Below are positions 1 through 4,798 of a stretch of 7,360 bases of DNA, in pieces. Source of the stretch: Acidobacteriota bacterium (lineage in GTDB: Bacteria > Acidobacteriota > Terriglobia > Terriglobales > Acidobacteriaceae). A program made the position numbers and the translations under genes. A model generated the notes under the pieces. The model was not told where the DNA came from and did no database searches. It saw only the letters and a list, made by a program, of their open reading frames with translations. The DNA is taken from NCBI GenBank assembly GCA_021801945.1, contig JAKABE010000154.1, positions 1 to 7,360 of the forward strand, in the 5' to 3' direction. The first letter of the stretch is position 1; each line of letters opens with the position of its first letter.

Positions 1-572
1 AGGTTCAAGCCGAAGAAGTAGGCAACGGCGGAGTAGTCCCCCACGGTGACGGGGCTGGTAATATCCCAGTGGCCAGGAACGTCCCTTTGCGGCTTCCCTG
101 CCACCGTCTCGGCCACCGTGAACATACGGATCTGGGGATAGTTGGCCGCGGCGACCTCGTCTTTGTAATGCTCGGTTCCCGTGTCCGTCCAGTCCAGGTG
201 CCGCGCCACGGCAAAGGTCATGTTCGACTGGCCCGAGCAAAGCCACACCTGCCCAACCAGGACGTTCTGAATCTCGATCGTGTTCTTGCCGGCCACCGTC
301 ATCGTGAACGGGCCTCCCGGTGGCAGCGGACCGATCTCCAGCTTCCAGTTCCCTGCCCGGTCCGTCGTGGTGCTGGCGTGCACGTCTCCCACCGTGACGG
401 CGATCGCTTCGCCCGGATCGGCCGTTCCCCAAACGGGGTCCTGCGCGTTCGCTTGCAGCACCATGTTGTTACTGAAAAGCGAAGGCAGCTTGACGGCTGC
501 CATGGCGCGAGGCAGACCGAGCCCCCCAAGACCGAGGAGACAAAAGACCGTCCGAACGGACCAAGAGCGCAT
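1..572 (-). CDS. Sialate O-acetylesterase-like SGNH hydrolase, N-terminal part (cut by window edge)
   Basis: The reading frame opens at the ATG at 572 and stays open for 190 codons to the left edge, so the C-terminal part is missing. Residues 1-25 form a signal peptide (Arg residues, then a Leu/Gly-rich core, then a probable AMA|A cleavage), pointing to export. Residues 28-105 resemble the beta-sandwich that precedes the catalytic domain in this family (KLPSLFSNNMVLQ, later GNWKLEIGPLPPGGP). Residues 110-118 read WLCSGQSNM, the SGNH block I motif with nucleophile Ser116. SAVAYFFG near residues 181-188 is another family landmark. Known members remove O-acetyl groups from sialic acids or other acetylated sugars; the substrate here is inferred only. 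Full family members are roughly 500-650 residues. The start is supported by GGGAGGAA at 588-581, about 8 nt upstream. An overlapping ATG at 580 is in another frame and leads only to a low-complexity Arg-rich peptide. Confidence 0.88.
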   Translation of the reverse strand, partial: MRSWSVRTVFCLLGLGGLGLPRAMAAVKLPSLFSNNMVLQANAQDPVWGTADPGEAIAVTVGDVHASTTTDRAGNWKLEIGPLPPGGPFTMTVAGKNTIEIQNVLVGQVWLCSGQSNMTFAVARHLDWTDTGTEHYKDEVAAANYPQIRMFTVAETVAGKPQRDVPGHWDITSPVTVGDYSAVAYFFGLN

Positions 573-593
573 ATTCTCATTTCCTCCCAGCAA

Positions 594-681
594 GCCCGCT
601 TTAGCGGGCGAAAGATGGTAGCCCCAAGCGCAAGCCTGGGGAAAGGTGGCGAATTCAACCGCCCAGCCCCCACAAGGGGGC
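594..681. repeat. Cluster of three GC-rich palindromes, REP-like intergenic element
   Basis: Three hairpin-forming sequences follow one another in 88 bp. The first is GCCCGCT-TT-AGCGGGC (594-609). The second is CCCCA with TGGGG at 622-641, extendable to 8-bp arms with one mismatch. The third is GCCCCC-ACAA-GGGGGC (666-681). The cluster lies just upstream of the esterase gene and contains no plausible gene of its own. From memory, similar runs of short palindromes are scattered between genes in acidobacterial genomes and resemble REP elements mobilised by IS200-like TnpA proteins; this cannot be verified here. The hairpin nearest the gene could also affect the esterase mRNA leader. Confidence 0.55.
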
Positions 682-750
682 GTAAGAAGAAACCCGAGTG
701 AGAAAAGTCATTTGAAGATGAATAATGGCCAATTCTTCTGACGCACTACG

Positions 751-902
751 TTAATTCCGAATCTTGGCCAGCAGCCCCTCGATCTCCGCTTTGATCTCCG
801 CTGTTGGCGGCAGCAGTGCCGCTCGTGCCCGCCCGCCGTAGAACCCATTGAAACCGCAAGCGTATTTTAGCCCTGGGATTCCCAATCCGCCCACAATGCG
901 CT
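751..902 (-). pseudogene. Orphan 3' tail of an aldolase (DHDPS/HOGA family) gene
   Basis: These 152 bp align without gaps to 2319-2470, the last 49 codons plus stop of the intact aldolase gene. I count 24 mismatches, about 84% identity. The translated remnant runs from RIVGGLGIPGLKYACGFNG to the stop and matches the intact copy at 42 of 49 residues (Arg306-Asn354). Of 19 altered sense codons, 12 are synonymous, and several amino acid changes are conservative (V/I, Y/F twice). That pattern fits divergence as a working paralogue before truncation rather than decay of a recent copy. Similarity stops sharply at 902, inside codon 305, and does not continue past the stop codon. No start codon or active-site portion remains, so the fragment cannot encode an aldolase. 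The 117 bp between it and vapC (903-1019) hold no gene or relative that I recognise. Confidence 0.9.
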
Positions 903-1019
903 AACGCTTCGCTCCAACCGCTAGTGAAGCAAACGCATGGTAAGAGCCGGCGGTCGGGCTGCGCTCTATCCTTCCATACCAGGCGCAGATCCGTACCTTC
1001 CAGCCGGCCACCCAGCCAG

Positions 1020-1391
1020 TCACAGAGGATAAGGAATTCTCACTCCGGCGGCGCCGGCAGGGAAATCGCGGATGTTGCGGGTGACCAGAGTTCGGCCTGA
1101 GACTTCAGCCGTTGCCTGCACCACCGCATCCGGCAGCTTGATCTTGCGCGCGCGGCGGATTTGAAGCGCGCGTTCTGCAATCTCAGACGTGAGAGCCAAC
1201 GTGTGAAAGTTGAGCAGAAACGCACGGGTTTGATTCTCGTCAGCCGGGGTTGAACCGGCCATCACCTCCATCCAGGTGATGACGCTAATGGCGCGGTCGG
1301 AGGATCGGTCCAGTTCAATGCGGGCCTGGGGACGGGAGCTGAGGTAATCGATCAGAATGTTGGTATCGAACAACACGGGCGTGTCTACCAT
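1020..1391 (-). CDS. vapC: VapC-type PIN-domain ribonuclease toxin
   Basis: This 123-residue protein has the normal length and layout of a single-domain PIN nuclease. The N-terminal strand VLFDTNILIDYL gives Asp9, Asn11 and Asp15. Glu42 lies in TWMEVMAG, Asp88 in KLPDAVVQATA, and the last acidic position is Asp109 in the TRNIRDF segment. These are the expected Mg2+-binding residues, so the nuclease looks intact. VapC toxins cleave RNA, often tRNA, and are held inactive by their cognate VapB; the RNA target cannot be read from sequence. The start ATG overlaps the vapB stop (ATGGTAG, 7 nt shared, 1385-1391), so its translation is probably coupled to vapB. Upstream in the operon is vapB. Downstream are only the 117-bp unrecognised stretch and the aldolase tail. 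The identification as an antitoxin-paired PIN toxin is firm. Confidence 0.93.
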   Translation of the reverse strand: MVDTPVLFDTNILIDYLSSRPQARIELDRSSDRAISVITWMEVMAGSTPADENQTRAFLLNFHTLALTSEIAERALQIRRARKIKLPDAVVQATAEVSGRTLVTRNIRDFPAGAAGVRIPYPL

Positions 1392-1600
1392 TCCGCCCGC
1401 ATCCTCTCCTGGTACTCCAGACCATCCTCAGGATGGCTCGCCCACAGTCCGAACGCTTCATGATTCATCGTCTTCCGGTAAGGAGCCAGCGCCGTTCGAA
1501 TCGCCCGGCGTACAAACTCCGCGCGGGAAATCTCCAACCGCTTCACAATGGCATTGAGCAGTTTGAAATCCTTGTCCGGTATGTCAATGAGGGTTCGCAT
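1385..1600 (-). CDS. vapB: VapB-type ribbon-helix-helix antitoxin
   Basis: This 71-residue protein begins with the short strand RTLIDIP (residues 2-8), the DNA-binding ribbon. Two helices follow: residues 9-23, and residues 26-43 after the ISRAEF turn. This is the MetJ/Arc/CopG ribbon-helix-helix fold, which binds DNA as a dimer. The C-terminal tail, residues 48-71 (FGLWAS, then DGLEYQERMRAEW), resembles the toxin-wrapping tail of VapB proteins paired with PIN toxins. The role is neutralising VapC and repressing the operon. The start at 1600 is preceded by GGAAGGGG at 1610-1603. An ATG at 1613 is out of frame. The promoter region just upstream is very AT-rich against a GC-rich background and carries repeated TATATCA words that are likely VapB-binding sites. 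The stop overlaps the vapC start. Confidence 0.92.
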   Translation of the reverse strand: MRTLIDIPDKDFKLLNAIVKRLEISRAEFVRRAIRTALAPYRKTMNHEAFGLWASHPEDGLEYQERMRAEW

Positions 1601-1612
1601 GGACCCCTTCCA

Positions 1613-1656
1613 TGATATATCAATAGTATATCACTATTTGCTTTCTAGGTATATCA
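1613..1656 (-). promoter_or_regulatory. Candidate vapBC promoter/operator with repeated TATATCA sites
   Basis: The word TATATCA occurs at 1616-1622, 1627-1633 and 1650-1656, with start-to-start spacings of 11 and 23 bp, close to one and two helical turns. The first copy sits in the perfect palindrome TGATATATCA (1613-1622). The second sits in the inverted repeat ATAGT-N5-ACTAT (1623-1637). Ribbon-helix-helix antitoxins usually bind short repeats of this kind as arrays of dimers. A -10-like TATACT (minus strand, 1630-1625) lies within the array, so occupancy would block the promoter. The operator role is inferred from position and repeat geometry. Confidence 0.6.
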
Positions 1657-1657
1657 A

Positions 1658-1674
1658 CGGCGCGCCCCGCGCCG
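1658..1674. repeat. GC-rich perfect hairpin between the permease stump and vapB promoter
   Basis: CGGCGCG-CCC-CGCGCCG has perfect 7-bp arms and a 3-nt loop. It begins directly after the stop codon of the ADOP stump (minus-strand TAG at 1677-1675) and ends next to the AT-rich vapBC promoter. It could insulate vapBC from PadR-driven transcription, but no T-run follows on the minus strand, so a standard intrinsic terminator is not supported. It also sits at a rearrangement junction. Confidence 0.4.
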
Positions 1675-1809
1675 CTAACCTCTGGCCCTCACGGCGTTCT
1701 CGCGCTCTTCCATCTCGAGATGGGAGCGCATCTCAGCATGGAGATCCTCAGCCAGCTTCCGCCGCCGGAACATCGCGCCAAGTTTCGAAAGCTCGCGCCG
1801 CCAGCTCAT
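1675..1809 (-). pseudogene. N-terminal stump of an ADOP/MacB-type permease
   Basis: The frame starts at the ATG at 1809, overlapping the PadR stop as ATGA, and ends at TAG after 44 codons. The peptide begins MSWRRELSKLGAMFRRRKL and continues AEDLHAEMRSHLEMEERENAVRARG. This matches the cytoplasmic N-terminus of acidobacterial duplicated orphan permeases, which have a basic start, a DLxxEMxxHLE helix and then usually an RGMSPEEA-like continuation. Full ADOP proteins are about 800 residues with two FtsX-like permease domains; here everything after the first helix, including all membrane segments, is gone. PadR followed immediately by ADOP is a known acidobacterial arrangement, which supports the call. 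The break falls at AGAGG|TTAGCG, next to the hairpin and vapBC. The stump is probably still translated with padR, but transport function is impossible. Confidence 0.75.
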
Positions 1810-2168
1810 GACGTTTCCTCGGATTCGGCCGGCCGCAGAACCCCGGTGATCGCTCGCACAAAGCGCTCCCAGCGAGACGTCTCGGCGGCCAACTGACTCC
1901 GCCCTCTTGCCGTGAGCCGGTAATACTTGGCCCGCTGCTTGTTTTCCGAGACGCCCCACTCTGCCGTGATCCCGCCCTCCAGCTGCAGGCGCTGCAGGGC
2001 GGGATACAGAGACCCGTGTTCCACTTTCAGAGCCTCTTCCGACATGCGCTCAATGAACTTGGCAATGCCATGCCCGTGGTTCGGGCCCCAGCGCAAGGTG
2101 CGCAGGATCAGCATGTCGAGCGAGCCATAAACCAGTTCGATTCGGTCCCCGGGTGATCGCTTGGCCAT
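1806..2168 (-). CDS. PadR-family transcriptional regulator (acidobacterial ADOP-associated type)
   Basis: This 120-residue protein is a PadR winged-helix repressor. Residues 12-40 (LVYGSLDMLILRTL, then HGHGIAKFI) form the first helices. Residues 49-65 (EHGSLYPALQRLQLEG) hold the recognition helix with the family GSLYPAL motif. Residues 67-86 (ITAEWG, then RAKYYRLT) form the wing, and the C-terminus from about residue 87 is the dimerisation helix. I chose the ATG at 2168 because the protein then begins MAKRSPGDRIELVYGSLD, the family's normal N-terminus. An in-frame ATG at 2213 would lie inside the tandem operator. No clear ribosome binding site precedes 2168, so the mRNA may have a very short leader. 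PadR repressors usually control their own promoter and an adjacent transporter; here the partner survives only as a 44-codon stump joined by an ATGA overlap. The inducing ligand is unknown. Confidence 0.92.
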   Translation of the reverse strand: MAKRSPGDRIELVYGSLDMLILRTLRWGPNHGHGIAKFIERMSEEALKVEHGSLYPALQRLQLEGGITAEWGVSENKQRAKYYRLTARGRSQLAAETSRWERFVRAITGVLRPAESEETS

Positions 2169-2175
2169 ATCGGCA

Positions 2176-2227
2176 GCTAATCTACTACACAAGGTGGTAG
2201 ATCTACTACACAAGGTGGTAGATTAGC
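2176..2227. promoter_or_regulatory. Tandem PadR operator, 52-bp near-perfect dyad
   Basis: Two identical 21-bp units (2180-2200 and 2201-2221) stand head to tail. Each contains CTACTACACAAGGTGGTAG, itself an imperfect palindrome (CTACTAC versus GTGGTAG, 6 of 7 arm positions paired). The outer edges GCTAATCTAC (2176-2185) and GTAGATTAGC (2218-2227) form a perfect inverted repeat, and the centre GTAGATCTAC (2197-2206) is a perfect palindrome. The whole block lies 8-59 bp upstream of the PadR start, the right place for autorepression. A -35/-10 pair on the minus strand built from the repeats (TTGTGT, 18 bp, TGTAGT) is possible but weak. Confidence 0.8.
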
Positions 2228-2265
2228 TACTGCCTTGGTGGCTTTTTGACCAATTCAACGGTTCT

Positions 2266-2280
2266 CCAGGGCTTCCCTGG
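2266..2280 (-). terminator. Possible hairpin terminator after the aldolase gene
   Basis: CCAGGG-CTT-CCCTGG forms a perfect 6-bp stem, 39 nt beyond the aldolase stop codon on the minus strand and upstream of the PadR operator. No T-run follows on the minus strand, so factor-independent termination is doubtful. The position between two transcription units is the main support. Confidence 0.25.
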
Positions 2281-2318
2281 CTGAGCCGAAAGCCTCGCGA
2301 GAGAGTCCCATATCTGAG

Positions 2319-3383
2319 CTAGTTCCGGATCTCGGCCAGCAGCCCCTCAATCTCCGCTTTGATCTCCGCCGTCGGCGGCAGCAGCGGCGCCCGCGCGCGC
2401 CCGCCGTAGTACCCGTTGTAGTCGCAGGCGTATTTCAGCCCTGGAACTCCCAGCGCGCCCACAATGCGCTGATTGGCCCCCGCGATCCTCCTCTGCTTCT
2501 CTTCGGCAAGCTTCAGATCATGGTCCTTCCATGCCTGATACACCTCTTGGCAGGCCTGGGGAGCACAGGCTGCAAAGGCAAGAATGGCGCCCGACGCGCC
2601 GGCCTCAAGCGCGGGCAACGTCGCGCTTGCCGACCCGCAATGCACCTGGAACCCCACCTCCTTGCTGCGCGTCTTGAGTGCGATCCCCGGTGGGGCCGTC
2701 GCCAGGGCCGCGCCTCCCGCCAGTTCCCCGGCGGAGACAAACGCCCCCGTCGGCTCCGGCTTGCTCGCCAACATGCGCCCCGTAACGGCTTCAAAGACCG
2801 GCGTCACCGTCACCGTCCGCCGCGGCCCGTTGCGCGTCAAGTCCACCTGGGCGCGAATCCTCTCCACGTCGCCGCTCGAATCCTTGATGCCGATGATGTT
2901 CGGGTGCTGCGCCAGCTCCGCCACTACCTCCACCGGAATCTGGTACGGAACACACTTGGGAATGTTGTAGAGCATGACCGGCAGCGGCGATTGGTCGGCC
3001 ACGCTGCGAAAATAATGTAGCACCGCCGCAGTCGACATCTGCCCGGCATAGTAGTGCGGCGTGCGCACGAGCACTGCATCGTACTGGAATCCGGCTGCCG
3101 CCTCGGCTAACTCCACCGTCCCCTTCACGCTGTCTCGGCCCACACCGGCAATCAGCACCTTCTCCGAAGCCGTCGCCTCGGCCGCTACCCGCAGCACCTC
3201 GCGCGACTCGGTATCGTCCAGCATCACGGCCTCGCCCGTGGAACCCAGAACCACCATCCCCGCCAGCAGGCTGCGGGAGTAGCGGGCCATGTTCGCCTCA
3301 AGTTTCTTGAAATACACGCCCTCATCGGGATAAAACGGCGTCGTTACGGCGGCAAAAATCCCTTCTATCAGCATGTTCCTCAT
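2319..3383 (-). CDS. DHDPS/NAL-family class I aldolase, 4-hydroxy-2-oxoglutarate aldolase (HOGA1)-like
   Basis: This 354-residue TIM-barrel protein has the family motifs in order: GSTGE (47-51, carboxylate-binding loop), VRTPHYY (106-112), LYNIP with catalytic Tyr139, and IIGIKDSSGD with Schiff-base Lys167. The C-terminal part reads GVPGLKY, then NGYYGGRARAPL. The stretch from QMSTAAVLHYF through SPLPVMLYNIP to HPNIIGIKDSSGDV, and the NGYYGG ending, look closer to eukaryotic HOGA1 than to DapA. Cleavage of a 4-hydroxy-2-oxo acid to pyruvate plus an aldehyde or glyoxylate is therefore a better guess than lysine biosynthesis; the exact substrate is unproven. Usual members have 290-320 residues; the extra length is a segment at about residues 186-241. 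ATG at 3383 or 3374 could be the start; neither has a well-spaced ribosome site. No lysine genes are adjacent. A diverged copy of its tail lies at 751-902. Confidence 0.85.
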   Translation of the reverse strand: MRNMLIEGIFAAVTTPFYPDEGVYFKKLEANMARYSRSLLAGMVVLGSTGEAVMLDDTESREVLRVAAEATASEKVLIAGVGRDSVKGTVELAEAAAGFQYDAVLVRTPHYYAGQMSTAAVLHYFRSVADQSPLPVMLYNIPKCVPYQIPVEVVAELAQHPNIIGIKDSSGDVERIRAQVDLTRNGPRRTVTVTPVFEAVTGRMLASKPEPTGAFVSAGELAGGAALATAPPGIALKTRSKEVGFQVHCGSASATLPALEAGASGAILAFAACAPQACQEVYQAWKDHDLKLAEEKQRRIAGANQRIVGALGVPGLKYACDYNGYYGGRARAPLLPPTAEIKAEIEGLLAEIRN

Positions 3384-3493
3384 TGTACGGCCCGGGCTTT
3401 GCCGCTCACCTCTCTTCCCTGCCCCCCGCTCGCACCCAATTGTTCCCCGTGACCGCTGAGCTGTGCCGATAGTATGGTTAAGTGAACAACGAT

Positions 3494-3500
3494 GGGGGGA
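3494..3500 (+). promoter_or_regulatory. Ribosome binding site deciding the start of the small membrane protein
   Basis: GGGGGGA lies 5 nt before the GTG at 3506. The earlier in-frame GTG at 3482 has no comparable site, so 3506 is preferred. Confidence 0.5.
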
Positions 3501-3505
3501 CAGCC

Positions 3506-4012
3506 GTGAAAATTGATTCTTTCCTTGAAGGCGATGAGCAGGACAGCGTATCGAGACTCATCTGGCAGGCGGCATGGTTCTTCATTCACGCCGTGCTGGC
3601 GCTAGCGTCCTGGCTTGCTCTCATGCTCGTAGGCTACGCCATCAATCCCACGGGTGTTTCGCAATGGTTTATCCTTCTCCTCTCCATCGCTATTCCCTTG
3701 GTGGTAGGCCTGCTCGTGGCTCGCATTCGCCCCGACGAGATGGCCACTGCGGTCTGGCTCCTGGGCCTGATCTGGATGCTCATCATCAGCCTCTGGGTTC
3801 TGGACATGCCCACCGGCCCCAATCAGTGCCTCCAATGTGGAGCCACCGAAAAGATCACGCGCACCTTCTTGAGCGTCCCCAGCCCCAGCGGACTGATCGA
3901 CAACGACGGGCCTTTCCTGGGCACATGGCCGGCTGCGGCGCTGGTTGGCTACTCCCTCGGCGCATGGCTAGCTCTGCGCAAGCGCACACCCCAGCCTGAC
4001 TCCGAGCTCTAA
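3506..4012 (+). CDS. Unrecognised small integral membrane protein, four predicted helices, CxxC loop
   Basis: I do not recognise a named family. From the GTG at 3506 the protein has 168 residues. A short acidic N-terminus (IDSFLEGDEQDS) is followed by three hydrophobic segments at about residues 18-46, 54-74 and 80-100. A polar loop of roughly 40 residues then contains QCLQCG (Cys108 and Cys111), and a fourth segment at about 141-157 ends in the basic tail LRKRTPQ. The basic C-terminus suggests it faces the cytoplasm, which would put the CxxC loop outside, where it could form a disulfide or hold a metal. Both points are inference. Starting instead at the in-frame GTG at 3482 would add eight residues. 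The gene is transcribed away from the aldolase gene and convergent with the Mop regulator; no terminator is visible in the 70 bp between them. No function is assigned. Confidence 0.7.
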   Translation: MKIDSFLEGDEQDSVSRLIWQAAWFFIHAVLALASWLALMLVGYAINPTGVSQWFILLLSIAIPLVVGLLVARIRPDEMATAVWLLGLIWMLIISLWVLDMPTGPNQCLQCGATEKITRTFLSVPSPSGLIDNDGPFLGTWPAAALVGYSLGAWLALRKRTPQPDSEL

Positions 4013-4082
4013 CCCAAGTAACTCCCAAGCCCCGTCAGAAACGTCGTCCCAGGCAAGCCCTGCCCCATCCTGCCGGAGCGCT

Positions 4083-4475
4083 TTATGGCCGTCCGATCAT
4101 CACTTCCGTAGCCTTGATCAGGGCCACCGCGGCGTCGCCGGGCTTCAGGTCCAATTCGCGCACTGCATCGGCCGTGATGATGGCGGTCACCCGCTGATTC
4201 CCCACAGCGAGCACCACCTTGGCCAGCAGCCCTTCCATGCTGATCTCGGCCACCACGCCTCGTAACTGGTTTCGACCGCTGATGCGGGTTGTTCCCAGCC
4301 GTGCTGGCGACGTGGGCAAAAACTCTTCCAGCTCATCCAGCGGTATGCGGTGGTGCCCTCCTGGAGTCTTCACCGTGCGCAAGCGCCCGGCCAGGATCCA
4401 GTGCTTCAGCGCGGGGTAGCTCATCCCCAACTTTGCCGCGGCTTGCCGGGGAGTCAGCAGTACCGAAGAGTTCAT
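4083..4475 (-). CDS. HTH plus Mop-domain regulator, putative molybdate-responsive transcription factor
   Basis: From the ATG at 4475 the protein has 130 residues in two domains. Residues 7-53 are a MerR/excisionase-type helix-turn-helix (LTPRQAAAKLGMSYPALKHW, then VKTPGGHHRIP). Residues 65-128 are a Mop/TOBE domain with the classic opening ISGRNQLRGVV and the ending ALIKATEVMIG. Mop domains bind molybdate or tungstate oxyanions as oligomers, so this is probably a soluble oxyanion sensor that binds DNA. No molybdate transporter or cofactor gene is in view, so the target is unknown. AGGAGG (4495-4490) is 14 nt from this start and only 2 nt from an in-frame ATG at 4487, which would add MGCA; either start is possible. 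Further upstream ATGs give a Gly/Arg-rich extension unlike the family. It diverges from the pyrophosphatase gene. Confidence 0.87.
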   Translation of the reverse strand: MNSSVLLTPRQAAAKLGMSYPALKHWILAGRLRTVKTPGGHHRIPLDELEEFLPTSPARLGTTRISGRNQLRGVVAEISMEGLLAKVVLAVGNQRVTAIITADAVRELDLKPGDAAVALIKATEVMIGRP

Positions 4476-4692
4476 AGCGCAGCCCATAACCTCCTCTCGA
4501 CAGTAAATTACACCTCCCGGTCTTCGTCCATCTTCGCCCGGGAGCCTCACCGCTGAGCCATGCTTCCCTTCCGTCCCACCTCGCCCGGCCCGATGCAAGC
4601 ATCCAACACAGCCTTTCCCTTTCGGCCCATTTTTCGAGCCTTGCGTGACTCAAATCACTCGACAGCGGCGCGTGTGGATGATAGCCTTCCGC

Positions 4693-4723
4693 TTGCATAT
4701 CCACGGAGTACCAAAATATGCAA
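4693..4723. promoter_or_regulatory. Candidate operator: perfect 8-bp inverted repeat upstream of the pyrophosphatase
   Basis: TTGCATAT (4693-4700) and ATATGCAA (4716-4723) are perfect inverted copies separated by 15 bp, with arm centres 23 bp apart, about two helical turns. The half-site ATGCAA recurs at 4593-4598, so three copies lie in about 130 bp. TTGCAT could double as a -35 element, although the matching -10 (TATGCA) is weak. The geometry suits a dimeric regulator; which protein binds is unknown. Confidence 0.4.
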
Positions 4724-4783
4724 TTCTCGGACTCCTCGGCCTGCGGATTCGGACTCGTCTTCGGCTTCAAACCTTAAGCGTTC

Positions 4784-4788
4784 GGAGG
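4784..4788 (+). promoter_or_regulatory. Ribosome binding site of the pyrophosphatase gene
   Basis: GGAGG lies 10 nt before the ATG at 4799 and 4 nt before an in-frame GTG at 4793. It shows that translation begins upstream of the signal-like segment at residues 57-81, so the N-terminal extension is probably real. The 4793 start would add only two residues. Confidence 0.65.
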
Positions 4789-4798
4789 ATTTGTGATA

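Larger units (their letters stand above)
4476..4798. other. Divergent intergenic region between Mop regulator and pyrophosphatase
   Basis: No gene is supported in these 323 bp. Near the regulator is a 7-bp inverted repeat, CTCCCGG (4514-4520) with CCGGGAG (4538-4544), that could fold in its mRNA leader or be an operator. A short dyad GATGC-AA-GCATC lies at 4592-4603. A perfect inverted repeat lies at 4693-4723. No strong sigma-70 promoter is recognisable in either direction. I do not recognise a known riboswitch fold. Confidence 0.5.

Noticed and set aside
69..701. A 210-codon plus-strand open frame across the esterase gene and the palindromes
   Set aside because: It runs antisense to the signal peptide and SGNH domain and then through the repeat cluster. 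The composition is Arg/His-rich and no family is recognisable.
899..940. Possible integron attC site near the CGCTAAC word
   Set aside because: Neither the R''/R' core pairing nor a matching GTTRRRY end is present, and no integrase is in view.
4013..4082. Bidirectional terminator between the convergent membrane protein and Mop regulator genes
   Set aside because: Only 4-bp stems without T-runs are visible, too weak to call.
4333..4770. A 145-codon minus-strand frame overlapping the start of the Mop regulator
   Set aside because: It is out of frame with the clear HTH-Mop protein, has no domain and covers the divergent promoter region.
4476..4798. ModE box or molybdenum-cofactor riboswitch in the divergent region
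   Set aside because: The inverted repeat TTGCATAT-N15-ATATGCAA does not match the TATAT/TAACG-type ModE site, and I could not find the multi-stem layout of the moco RNA.
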